A DNA stretch of 57,274 nucleotides from an uncultured Clostridia bacterium (GTDB lineage Bacteria > Bacillota > Clostridia > Oscillospirales > Butyricicoccaceae): the NCBI GenBank assembly GCA_910589115.1, contig CAJUSB010000005.1, positions 1-57,274 on the forward strand, given 5' to 3'. The position numbers were made by a program, and so were the translations under genes. Position 1 is the first letter of the stretch. Each line of letters begins with the position of its first letter. Shown here piece by piece: positions 8,336-17,300 of the stretch. The notes below the pieces were generated by a model, which made no database searches, was not told the DNA's origin, and saw only the letters and a list, made by a program, of their open reading frames with translations.

Positions 8336-8378
8336 CGTGCTCTTTTTCGGGAAACCGCCCTTGAAAAAGGAGGACGCC

Positions 8379-8693
8379 ATGAAATATGAACCCTTGGTGA
8401 TGCACCTAAAATCGGAGTGCAAAGGCAGAAAAAACGCCACGAAAAGCTCCGAATTGGAGCAACGCCTGCACATTAGCGGGAACGAGCTGCGGCGGCGGGT
8501 GAACCGGCTCCGGCGCGAAGGCGTGCCGATCGGCAGCAGCGCAGACGGCTATTTTTATGCCGTGACTGCCGGTGAAGTTTACACGACCATTCGTCAGCTT
8601 CGGGCAATGGAAAGCGGACTGAAAGCCGCGATCAGCGGCCTTGAATCCGCGCTGTACAGCTTCGGTGAGAGCGAAGGCGGTGAGGTCAAATAA
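8379..8693 (+). CDS. small helix-turn-helix protein
   Basis: A 104-aa basic protein; the ATG at 8379 has AAAAAGGAGG 5-6 nt upstream. Residues about 20-60 (SSELEQRLHISGNELRRRVNR...VPIGSSADGYFYA) read as a winged helix-turn-helix with a beta wing, similar in style to DNA-binding proteins of phages and ICEs. The C-terminal half is a predicted helix pair. It may be a regulator or excisionase-type factor; no direct evidence. It lies just upstream of the Dam methylase and downstream of a terminator/attenuator-like element. Confidence 0.6.
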   Translation: MKYEPLVMHLKSECKGRKNATKSSELEQRLHISGNELRRRVNRLRREGVPIGSSADGYFYAVTAGEVYTTIRQLRAMESGLKAAISGLESALYSFGESEGGEVK

Positions 8694-8701
8694 ACAGCTT
8701 T

Positions 8702-9511
8702 ATGAGTTGGATCGGCGGCAAAAAGGCGTTGCGGGATGTGATCGTCCAGCGTTTCCCGCTGCATTATGAGCGATATATTGAAGTGTTCGGCGGCGGCGGT
8801 TGGGTGCTGTTTCACAAACCGCCGCGCGGCGATTTCGAGGTCTATAACGACCGCAATAGTCTGCTAGTAAACCTGTACCGCTGTGTTCGCGATAAACACG
8901 ACGAACTAATTGATGAACTGCGGTATGCGCTGAACTCTCGCGAAGAATTTGACCGTATCCGCGCAGAACTCGCTCGTGACAGTCCCGCGTCCGACGTGAA
9001 AAAGGCGGCGGGATTTTATCAGCTGATTCGCTACAGCTACGCATCCGGGCTTACCAGTTTTGGAAGCCAGCCGCACAACATTCGCAAGGATTTTCCACTG
9101 ATTGAGCAGGCACACATCCGGCTTGGAGATGTGGTGATCGAAAACCGGGACTTTGAAAAACTGATCCGGCAGTATGACCGTCCGGTCAGTTTTTTCTACC
9201 TCGACCCGCCGTACCACGCGACTGAAGGATACTATCAAAACATCGGCGAAGAAGGGTTTTCCGAAAAAGACCACGTGCGCCTGCGTGATACCTTAATGCA
9301 GATCGAAGGCAAATTCCTGTTGTCTTATAATGACGACGATTTTGTACGCAACCTGTATCAGCAGCCAGGAATCCGGATGATGGAAGTCAGCCGCTTAAAC
9401 ACCATCAAACAGCGTTATGAAAACGGTTCCCAATTTGCGGAATTGCTGATCGCAAACTATGATTTTGACGAACGGATGCGAAGCGCACCGTCTCAGATAG
9501 CACTTTTTTAG
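8702..9511 (+). CDS. DNA adenine methyltransferase (Dam/D12 class)
   Basis: N6-adenine methyltransferase of the alpha class, using S-adenosylmethionine. Motif I-like FGGGGW is at residues 29-34 and the catalytic motif DPPY at 168-171. The N-terminal MSWIGGKKAL (K-x-G-K type) and NDRN at 49-52 also fit the D12/Dam family. Length (269 aa) is typical. There is no restriction gene nearby, so it is an orphan methylase. It probably protects element DNA from restriction in new hosts or controls element genes; this is inference. Confidence 0.9.
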   Translation: MSWIGGKKALRDVIVQRFPLHYERYIEVFGGGGWVLFHKPPRGDFEVYNDRNSLLVNLYRCVRDKHDELIDELRYALNSREEFDRIRAELARDSPASDVKKAAGFYQLIRYSYASGLTSFGSQPHNIRKDFPLIEQAHIRLGDVVIENRDFEKLIRQYDRPVSFFYLDPPYHATEGYYQNIGEEGFSEKDHVRLRDTLMQIEGKFLLSYNDDDFVRNLYQQPGIRMMEVSRLNTIKQRYENGSQFAELLIANYDFDERMRSAPSQIALF

Positions 9512-9521
9512 GAGGGAAAAC

Positions 9522-10028
9522 ATGAGCATTAAATTTGTGAAAGAAAATCAGTCAAAGGGGGTGCGGATTCCATCTGCCGCGCTGAAAATCTGCGGTTTGC
9601 AGGACACGCAAAAGCTGGAACTTCACGCACAGGAAAAAGCGCTTGTGCTGCTGCCGGGCAGGATGACGGCAATGGAGCTTTTGCGAACCGTAGAGCACCT
9701 GAACGAGCTGGGGCAGGAATTGTGCGCGCACCTTCTGGAAGCCTGCGGCAAGTGCGAGGAATGCGGCGAAGCGTTATGTCCATTCGCGCCGGAAATGGAT
9801 GATTTCGAGGTATCGTCAGAACTGTTGGACGCGGCAGGCATCCCTACCGATGCCCACCTGTGGGCCTGCCCGGATCTGGATGCAAAAACCATACATATCG
9901 TGGAAGCGCCGGAGGTTGACTTGCACGCGATTCATCCCGATTTGCTTGAAAAGCTGACCGAAGACGGCATTTGTCTGGGCGAACTGCAAAAATACTTAAC
10001 CAGTAAGGAGGTTGTTTATGGCGGCTGA
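9522..10028 (+). CDS. AbrB/SpoVT-like domain protein with Cys cluster
   Basis: A 168-aa protein. The N-terminus (residues 2-50: VKENQSKGVRIPSAALKI, then LELHAQEKALVLLPG) resembles the swapped-hairpin AbrB/MazE fold. A central CGKCEECGEALC (residues about 77-88) is a likely zinc site. The C-terminus has an acidic region and a degenerate repeat. RBS GGAGGG precedes the ATG. It overlaps the next gene by 11 bp, implying translational coupling. It could be a small DNA-binding regulator, but function is not established. Confidence 0.55.
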   Translation: MSIKFVKENQSKGVRIPSAALKICGLQDTQKLELHAQEKALVLLPGRMTAMELLRTVEHLNELGQELCAHLLEACGKCEECGEALCPFAPEMDDFEVSSELLDAAGIPTDAHLWACPDLDAKTIHIVEAPEVDLHAIHPDLLEKLTEDGICLGELQKYLTSKEVVYGG

Positions 10029-10647
10029 CCTGACCTACTACACGATCGACGATCTGCGGCTCGGCCAGCGGCGCAGCGACGGCCCCGGCTGGCGGCTTTC
10101 AGAATTTGGATTGCGGTCAGATGCATTCCGCCATTACCGTTCACTGGATGCAGAAAAAGTCAAAGTTTTGGGAGTAACGAACGGAATACAGGCGCTGGAT
10201 CTGGTGCGGTGCATTCCGGTCTTCCCGGAGGACAAAACTGGCGAGGATGTTCTCGTGACAGACTACGAGTACCTGCCCATCTGGTGTAAGAATCCCGTGG
10301 TTCAGCAGTTAGCAAAAGAGTGTATAGAAACATTCCGAATCCGTTACAGTCTGCACAAGTTTTCGTTATTCCCACTGCGGCAAAAGGGCGGAAAACAGGC
10401 TGCACAGAAGAAATTTCGGCTGATAAATGTGGCTGGCAGCAATTCGCCGATCCGCTGGATCTATGTTTCGGGTGTCGGCTGGCTGTCGCCGGTTGAATTC
10501 AAAAAACGTTATTTTCCGCCAAGAAACGGAGGTTTTAACTACCCGTTGGTGATGAAATACCGTGTTGACGCAGTCAACAGAACCGGCCGCATTTTGTTGT
10601 TGGAAATCGCACCGCGCGACTTTGAACGCATGGCAGGTGAAGACTAA
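10018..10647 (+). CDS. uncharacterised ICE protein
   Basis: A 209-aa soluble protein starting at ATG 10018, with AAGGAGG 6 nt upstream inside the previous gene. No motif is recognised. It has many aromatic residues and basic patches (for example KQAAQKKFRLINVAG, PVEFKKRYFPPRNGG), consistent with beta-rich nucleic-acid binding but not diagnostic. It overlaps the AbrB-like gene, so the two are probably co-translated. Confidence 0.65.
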   Translation: MAADLTYYTIDDLRLGQRRSDGPGWRLSEFGLRSDAFRHYRSLDAEKVKVLGVTNGIQALDLVRCIPVFPEDKTGEDVLVTDYEYLPIWCKNPVVQQLAKECIETFRIRYSLHKFSLFPLRQKGGKQAAQKKFRLINVAGSNSPIRWIYVSGVGWLSPVEFKKRYFPPRNGGFNYPLVMKYRVDAVNRTGRILLLEIAPRDFERMAGED

Positions 10648-10675
10648 AATACATATTTTTGAAAGGAAAACCTAG

Positions 10676-10936
10676 ATGAATATTGACGTTAAAATCTATC
10701 TCCCCAAGAATCCCAGCGCGCTGCTGGCGACCGCGTCCGTCTGTCTGGACGGCTGCTTCATCATTCGCGGCGTGAAGGTGATCGAGGGCAGCAAAACGAT
10801 TTTCGTGTCGATGCCGTCCCGCAAGGTCGATGATGAATATCACGATGTCTGCTATCCCAGTACGAAGGAATTTCGACAGGAATTCGGTCAGGCTGTTTTG
10901 GATGCTTACGCGGAAGCTGCAAACGCAGCGACATGA
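10676..10936 (+). CDS. spoVG: SpoVG family RNA/DNA-binding protein
   Basis: An 86-aa protein matching SpoVG: an N-terminal beta strand with K/R, ATASVCLDGCFIIRGVKVIE, then FVSMPSRKVDDEYHDVCYP and a C-terminal helix. SpoVG proteins are site-specific nucleic-acid-binding regulators in Firmicutes. RBS AAGGAAA precedes the ATG. A copy within an ICE operon suggests that the element carries its own version to control its genes or the host's. It sits immediately upstream of the surface-protein cluster. Confidence 0.85.
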   Translation: MNIDVKIYLPKNPSALLATASVCLDGCFIIRGVKVIEGSKTIFVSMPSRKVDDEYHDVCYPSTKEFRQEFGQAVLDAYAEAANAAT

Positions 10937-10966
10937 AAACGAATGCAGAAAGGAAACCATAAGATT

Positions 10967-12148
10967 ATGAGAAAAATTATAGCATTTTGGTTGGCGGCGC
11001 TGATGCTGACAATCATGCTGCTGCCGACCGCGTTGGCGGTCGATGAAACGGCGGCAGCTCCGGCCGAGAGTACGGAGGAAACCACGGCAGCGGGGGCGGA
11101 TGAGGGTGCGGCAGACAGTGCAGAAAAGTCCACAAGCGAGGAAATTCCAACATCGTTGACGACAGCGGTCAGTCCCACCGCGACACCCAAGGAAGTTTGT
11201 TATCCAACATCGATTGACGTGCGCGACGAGGGCGCAGAGATCCGCAAAATTTACGACCTTTCACCAGATGCAGACCCGGCGGGAATCCCGCGCACGGATT
11301 TTGAACACGCCGGTTTTTATTACACCTTCGTCGACCTTTTGAAACAGGAGCTTCCGGAATATGAGGAGCGCACACACACTGAATCTGTAACTTTAAACAG
11401 CAAAAGTAAGGATATGGAGTCGGTTTTAGCACTGCTTCCGGAACAAAAGGAGTTTGTAACGGATGACGGGCTTGCAGGAATCCTGAGCCTTCAGTTGGAC
11501 ACGGTACAGGTTGAAACAGCGGGCTACGGAAAATCGACAAAACAGGTATCGGTCACGCGAAACTACCCGAATCAGGTCAGTCAGGACACTGAAAACATCC
11601 CGAAAACCATCGACGACGGCGGCAAAACGCTGACGTTAGCGGATATCAAATGGCAAACCGACAACACCGCCAATATGAATGGCTATGCGATGGGCGACCG
11701 TTATACGGCAGTCGCGACCTACACCGGAACGGCAACCAGCACCTATGTAAAGGGCTACACGGTGACCGCCGAATATACGGGAACGGTCAGCCGGATCGCG
11801 CTGAATCGGGTGCGTTATGTTGCGATTTTTGAAGGAATGGCAATTTTTTCAGACATTCCCGACCCGAACGATACCTCCGACCTGATGGAGCCGCCGGCCG
11901 ATTCGACCGACCCGTCTGCGCCTGTCAACCCCGAAACACCAGTCGTTCCAGATACCCCTAGCCAATCAGAGAATCCCGAGCCGGAAGCACCTGACGCAAA
12001 TACACCGCAGGAGCCGCAGGCCCCCGTGTTTTCGTTCAACTGGTCTTACATTTTGGTGCCGCTGCTGGTGATCGCGTTGGCAGGTATCGGCGTGGGAATC
12101 GCGTTGTTTATCAAACATCGGACAGAGAATGGAGATGATTCAGATTGA
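10967..12148 (+). CDS. secreted, membrane-anchored surface protein
   Basis: A 393-aa protein with an N-terminal signal peptide (MRKIIAFWLAALMLTIMLLP, cleavage after TALA), an Ala/Glu/Thr-rich linker, an extracellular beta-rich domain (residues about 85-290, including repeats of the YTGT..T type), a Pro/Glu/Asp-rich spacer, and a C-terminal transmembrane helix (YILVPLLVIALAGIGVGIAL) followed by a short basic tail. Start ATG 10967 is preferred over 10943 because translation from 10967 gives a proper signal peptide. The stop overlaps the sortase start by 4 bp. It may be a partner of the adhesin or mating surface. No enzyme motif is seen. Confidence 0.7.
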   Translation: MRKIIAFWLAALMLTIMLLPTALAVDETAAAPAESTEETTAAGADEGAADSAEKSTSEEIPTSLTTAVSPTATPKEVCYPTSIDVRDEGAEIRKIYDLSPDADPAGIPRTDFEHAGFYYTFVDLLKQELPEYEERTHTESVTLNSKSKDMESVLALLPEQKEFVTDDGLAGILSLQLDTVQVETAGYGKSTKQVSVTRNYPNQVSQDTENIPKTIDDGGKTLTLADIKWQTDNTANMNGYAMGDRYTAVATYTGTATSTYVKGYTVTAEYTGTVSRIALNRVRYVAIFEGMAIFSDIPDPNDTSDLMEPPADSTDPSAPVNPETPVVPDTPSQSENPEPEAPDANTPQEPQAPVFSFNWSYILVPLLVIALAGIGVGIALFIKHRTENGDDSD

Positions 12149-13020
12149 AAAAGATAAGGTTTATAGCACTTTTCGCCTGTTTAGCGATGGCGTTTGCGCC
12201 GTCCGCAGGCGCACTTGAATACACCATCGACACGCCGGACAATACCAATTATGGCAAGCCGACCTCAATCGAAGTACCGATCACCGCAGACGGCGGTGCA
12301 GCGAAAAACGAAGATATCAGCAAAAACGCAGCGAAGATCCCGCCGCTGTTTGGCAGTGGGGCGAGCAACACGCTGAACACCGGCAGCTACCTCACGCCAA
12401 ACCTTGTTCCGGGGATGCAGCCCACCGGCGGCACGGTTAACGGCTCGAATGCGGCGATCGTTCTTCCGCCGTCTGCGGGCGGAGCTGTGACCGGCTCAAC
12501 GGGAAGCTCCGGCACGATTTCCAACGGAACGACCTCGTCAGGCGGCAATTCATCGATAACCGGCTCGAATTTCAGCACCAGCACGCAGCCGAACACATCC
12601 AGCGGTTTCACGAAGGTGACCTCGGATATGTACTACTCGAACGGCCACCTTGGAACGCTGAAAATCCCGGCAATCGACCTTTCGGTCAAGATTTACGAAG
12701 GAACGGACAGCGATACGCTTCATAAAGGTGTCGGACACTTTGAGGATAGCAGCATTTGGAGCGGCAATGTCGCGTTGGCAGGGCATAATCGCGGAACGAT
12801 GCAGCCGTTCAATAAACTGCATAAATTGGAAGTCGGCGACGAAGTCACGCTGAAAACAAAGCTCGGCACACGGACTTATAAAGTGGTCTCCGTCTCGAAA
12901 ATCGATTATGACGACCGGAGCGGCCTTGCCGTGACTCGTGAGAACAGGCTCACCCTTTACACCTGTGTGCAGGACGAAAGCGAATACCGCTGGTGTGTAG
13001 TCTGCACTGAAATTGTATAA
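12145..13020 (+). CDS. sortase
   Basis: A transpeptidase that cleaves LPxTG-like signals and joins proteins to cell-wall or pilin lysines. Signal peptide at residues 1-23, then a Gly/Ser/Thr-rich linker to about 155, then the sortase barrel (YSNGHLGTLKIPAIDLSVKI). Catalytic residues: His214 (LAGHNRG), Cys274 (TLYTC) and Arg282 (YRWCV). The compact C-terminus and TLYTC motif look like class D. The start is TTG, overlapping the previous stop (ATTGA), so translation is coupled. The natural substrate is presumably the adhesin downstream, which ends LPKTGY. Confidence 0.9.
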   Translation: MKKIRFIALFACLAMAFAPSAGALEYTIDTPDNTNYGKPTSIEVPITADGGAAKNEDISKNAAKIPPLFGSGASNTLNTGSYLTPNLVPGMQPTGGTVNGSNAAIVLPPSAGGAVTGSTGSSGTISNGTTSSGGNSSITGSNFSTSTQPNTSSGFTKVTSDMYYSNGHLGTLKIPAIDLSVKIYEGTDSDTLHKGVGHFEDSSIWSGNVALAGHNRGTMQPFNKLHKLEVGDEVTLKTKLGTRTYKVVSVSKIDYDDRSGLAVTRENRLTLYTCVQDESEYRWCVVCTEIV

Positions 13021-13148
13021 TCTGCTTGGTTTTCTGCCCTGAACTTCTCCGTTTCGGCTTCTAATTCTTCTCGACTTATGGATATTCTTCGGGTATCATG
13101 TACTTGTAAAAACATTATGATACGATATCGATGTAGGAGGATAAAACC

Positions 13149-14228
13149 ATGTTGAAAAAGGAATTTATCGCCGGAATGGTGACAGGCGCAATCGCGTTTG
13201 GAGGGACGGGAGCCGCTGCCGCAGGGCTGCTTGCACAGCCGTCCATGCAGGGCATTTACGTGAACGGGCAACCGGTCTACTGCACCGCATATGCAATCTC
13301 AGGCAACAATTATGTGCGGCTTCGCGATATCGGGCAGGTAGTCGGCTTCGCTGTGAGCTACGACGCGGCAACGGACAGTGTGCAAATCCGTACAGGCGCA
13401 CAACAGGCGGTACAGCCCGCTGCTGCGATGATTCCGACCGCCACGACAGTGTCCCAGCGCACGGCTGAAACGCCCGCACAGCCCGCCGTAACGCCCAAGT
13501 CGCAGAGCAGCGGCAGGGACTACTCGCAGGATGCGAACCCCGCGATCTTCACCGCCGACCTTCCGCGCGAGTTCTACAATTCCGCACGGCACGCCTATCT
13601 AAACGCAGAAGAAATGGCAGCAGCATTCGACCGCGATTTACGCAAGGCAGACACTTCGCTGCCGATCTTCCTGCCAGATGGCGTGACGGTGACTGCAAAG
13701 ATGAAAAATGTTTGCAGCGAACTTGGCGGCGTGTTTTATAACTATGAAATCACTGAGAATTCGCCATATGTGTACACCTTCCCGCGAACGGATGCCGATC
13801 TGAAATGGCCTTATGTGCAGGAGATCATTGAAACCGCGAAGCGGTACGATACCGACCGGGAAAAGGCGGAATACATTGCCGAAACAATCTGTGACCGGCT
13901 GGAATACGCTTACGACAGAAACATCGACTCATGGAGCAGGGCAATGGAAAACGGAGGGAAGGCGGTCTGCTCCGGCTACTCCGCAGCGTTCCAGAGGATG
14001 GGGCGCGCGGCGGGGCTGGACGTGCTCACGGTCGGCAGCGCCGCAGGCAACCACGCATGGAATCTTGTCTACTGCGACGACGAATGGCTGACGGTTGATC
14101 TGACCCACTACGACACGTCTCACAACGAAGCGAACTGGTTTCAACCGGAGCATCCGAAAATGAAACCGGACAGCCTCAATGAGATCAATTTTGTAAAGGA
14201 GGTGATGTGTCCGGGTTCCACAAAATAA
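13149..14228 (+). CDS. secreted transglutaminase-like protein
   Basis: A 359-aa protein with an N-terminal membrane/signal segment, a copper-amine-oxidase-N-like domain (residues 33-82: IYVNGQPV, NNYVRLRDIG, VSYDAATDSVQI) that acts as a wall-binding or stalk domain in other Firmicutes, and a C-terminal transglutaminase/papain-like core with Cys274 (AVCSGYS), His302 (NHAWN) and Asp317 (VDLTHYD). Such domains make or break isopeptide bonds or act as peptidases. RBS TAGGAGG is 8 nt upstream. Its place between sortase and adhesin suggests a role in modifying or cross-linking the surface protein; this is inference. Confidence 0.82.
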   Translation: MLKKEFIAGMVTGAIAFGGTGAAAAGLLAQPSMQGIYVNGQPVYCTAYAISGNNYVRLRDIGQVVGFAVSYDAATDSVQIRTGAQQAVQPAAAMIPTATTVSQRTAETPAQPAVTPKSQSSGRDYSQDANPAIFTADLPREFYNSARHAYLNAEEMAAAFDRDLRKADTSLPIFLPDGVTVTAKMKNVCSELGGVFYNYEITENSPYVYTFPRTDADLKWPYVQEIIETAKRYDTDREKAEYIAETICDRLEYAYDRNIDSWSRAMENGGKAVCSGYSAAFQRMGRAAGLDVLTVGSAAGNHAWNLVYCDDEWLTVDLTHYDTSHNEANWFQPEHPKMKPDSLNEINFVKEVMCPGSTK

Positions 14229-14302
14229 GTATAAAGATAGCGCAAAAGGCCATCGGAGGAATCCGGTGGTTTTTTGTACGCGATTTTCAGAAAGGAGAGC
14301 TT

Positions 14303-17300
14303 ATGAAGCACAAATTAAAGCGCTTGCTGTCTTCTGTTTTAGCGGCGGCGACAATGTTCAGCTCGTTTGCAGGAGTGATTCCGAAAGCGGCAGCGTTTAG
14401 CGGCGGTGACTCGATTACTCTTGTCTATGAGAACGACAAACAAAGCTATTTGCGTGAGCAAAAAGGCGGTTCCTGGGTAAACTTGCCGATTCATGAGTGC
14501 TATGCGGTTGAAAATGGAGAAAAATTCCAAAGTTTTTGCATGGATCACGGCAAGCATGGCATTCATGAAGTATCGCCGACGACAAACCGGCACACCTACA
14601 TTCTGGACCCTGGAAGCGGTTACACGCAAAACCCAAAGGCTGTAGGAGTGATTATGCGTGGCTGCGGGCGTCTTACATTGCAGTCTTTTTTAAACCAGTT
14701 TTCCAGTGTCCCGCGTGATTTGACCGAGGATGAATACCGATATGCAACCCAGACCGCAATCTGGGCGGCGCTCGGTCAGCTGAGCGTGAGCGGCACAGCA
14801 TTCACCAGCGGCAACGCGGTTCAGATCTCCCCGTCCTACGGCACAGAAGGTGCGCGGGTGATGGCAGCGGTGAAAGCGCTGCTGAATTATGCCAACACCA
14901 TCGATCATAATTATTATGTCGGAATGTATCTGCGGCATGGTGCGTCGCACGACCAGAGCGGTGTGATTGACTGGTCACCGACCAGCGGCAGCGAGCTGAA
15001 TGCGGAAGATATCGAAGACTACGACGGCGAGGAATATTACACGCAGGAAGTCAAAGTCGCGTCGGCATCGTTCTGCCAGAATAACGCTTTAAAAGTAGGA
15101 TTGGCAGACTACCTGCCGGGGACGCTGCTCCAGATCGTGAAGGACGATAATCATGCCAGCCCTGCCGATCCGGTTGCGTACAACGGCACGCCGATCAGCA
15201 CGAAGCCGATCGCGCAGACCACGGACGCGAATGCAAACGGCTCCGAATACTATTCCATTGTGAAAGTATGGGTGCCGAAGGAAGCGGCCGAGCAGGAAAC
15301 GGATTATGTTTTCAACGTGGAAGCGTCCGCAACGGTCGAATCGTTCGAGATTTTTGTAGGCCGCGCGAGTGGTTACGAAACCAGCACGGACTATCAGAAA
15401 TATCTCATTAGCGGACCGCAGTGGCAGGACGCGAACAACTATATGCCCATCAAGTGGGGCAACGTGGATGTTCCCGATCCGGAAGATCCCGGCGATCCGG
15501 ATGACCCGGACGATCCCGACGAACCGGAGGAACCCGGTGAGCTGATCCTCAAGAAAATCGATGCAGACACCGGCGAAGCGCTGGCGGACTGCACGATTGA
15601 GGTCGAGCACATCGAATCCGGCTTCAAAACTTCGGCGACCACGCTGGGCGATGGGCTTGCCACGATCGAGCTTCCCGCAGACAAAACCGGCGGCTGGAAA
15701 GCAACGGAAATCACTCCGCCACCGGGATATGAGAAAGACCCGAACCCGGTGCAGACCTTCTCGTGGGACGGCAAAGCCACTCCGATTACGCTGACTTTCC
15801 AGAACCATCGGAAGCCCTCGATCCTGTTTGTAAAGCGCGACGCGGTGACTGGCGAAACCCTTTCGGGCGCAATTATTGAAGTGTCCCGTAACGGTCAGAA
15901 AATCGGTGATTATGAGACAAAGGAAGACGGCACGTTTACAATCACGGAACTGGTTGAAGGGACGTACACCTTCCGTGAGAAAACGCCTCCGGCAGGTTAT
16001 CTGAAAACGGATGAAGTCGTCACGCAGTACGTGAATCCCAACGAAATGGCAACCGGAGAACGCATTATTCCGGTTGAAATGAAGGATTTCGCGGAATTGA
16101 AGCTGAAAATCGTCAAATATGACCAGCAGACCAATAAGCGGCTGTCTGGCGTCACCTTTGAAATTTTCTGCAACGCGGTTTCGCTGGGTCGCAAGCAGAC
16201 CGACGCGAACGGCGAAATCAACCTGACTGGACTAAAACCGGGAACCTATTTGGTGAAAGAAGTCGCGACCGATGCAGAACACGTGGTCAATTCCACACCG
16301 CAGCAAATCGAGCTGAAAGCTGGACAGACCGATGTGCCAGAGCTGGTTTTCATGAACCAGCTAAAGCCGGGAATGTATCTGGTAAAGGTGGATTCCGAAA
16401 CCTTGAAGCCTATGCCAAATATCAAGTTTTTGATATCGCAGGTCGGCGGTACTTTCTCGAAAGAATTTGTCACTGACGTGAACGGCGAGATTGACCTTTC
16501 CCAGCTCGAACCTGGCGCATATCAGGTGAAAGAGTTGCTGACGATCGACGGCTATCTGGTCGACGATGCAATCCGCACCATCCAGCTGAACCCCGATGAA
16601 ACGGCGCGTTTTGTGTTCACCAACACGAAAAAGCCGTGGCTGGAAATCCTGAAATATGACCCCGATAATGATATTTACATTCCGGGTGCGACGTTCAAAA
16701 TTGCAAAAATCGAGGACGGCTCCCATTATCTTGACCGTGTAACCGACCAAAACGGGCGCATCCTGCTTGAAAATCTGGAACCGGGCGTATATACGGTAAT
16801 TGAAATGGCGGAACCCGCCCATTACGTGAAAAACACGCTGGAATACCATGTCGAGCTGTTCCCCGGAAAAGGCTCGACGCTGGTTGTGAACAACTACCGA
16901 AAGCCAAACCTTCAGATTGTGAAAACCGATGCAGTTACAGGCAAACCGCTGCCCGGTACGACCTTCACGCTGAACAAGGTGGACAGTTCGACGCTCACGA
17001 CTGTAATCACTGGCGCGGACGGTACGGTCACGATCAGCGACCTTGAACCGGGCGTATATCAGGTCAGCGAAAAAAAGGTACCGGACGGCTATTTGCTCGA
17101 CGAAACGCCGCAGCTTATCACGCTCGTACCAAACGAGACGGGCATCGTCCGCTTCTACAACTATCCGAAACCTTCTTTATTGATTCAGAAGGTCGACAGT
17201 GTGACCGGCGACCCGCTGCAAGGGGCGAAATTCCATATCACCTATGCCAGCAATAACACTTCTACGGGCGAGATAAATGACCTTGGCGACTATTTTACAG

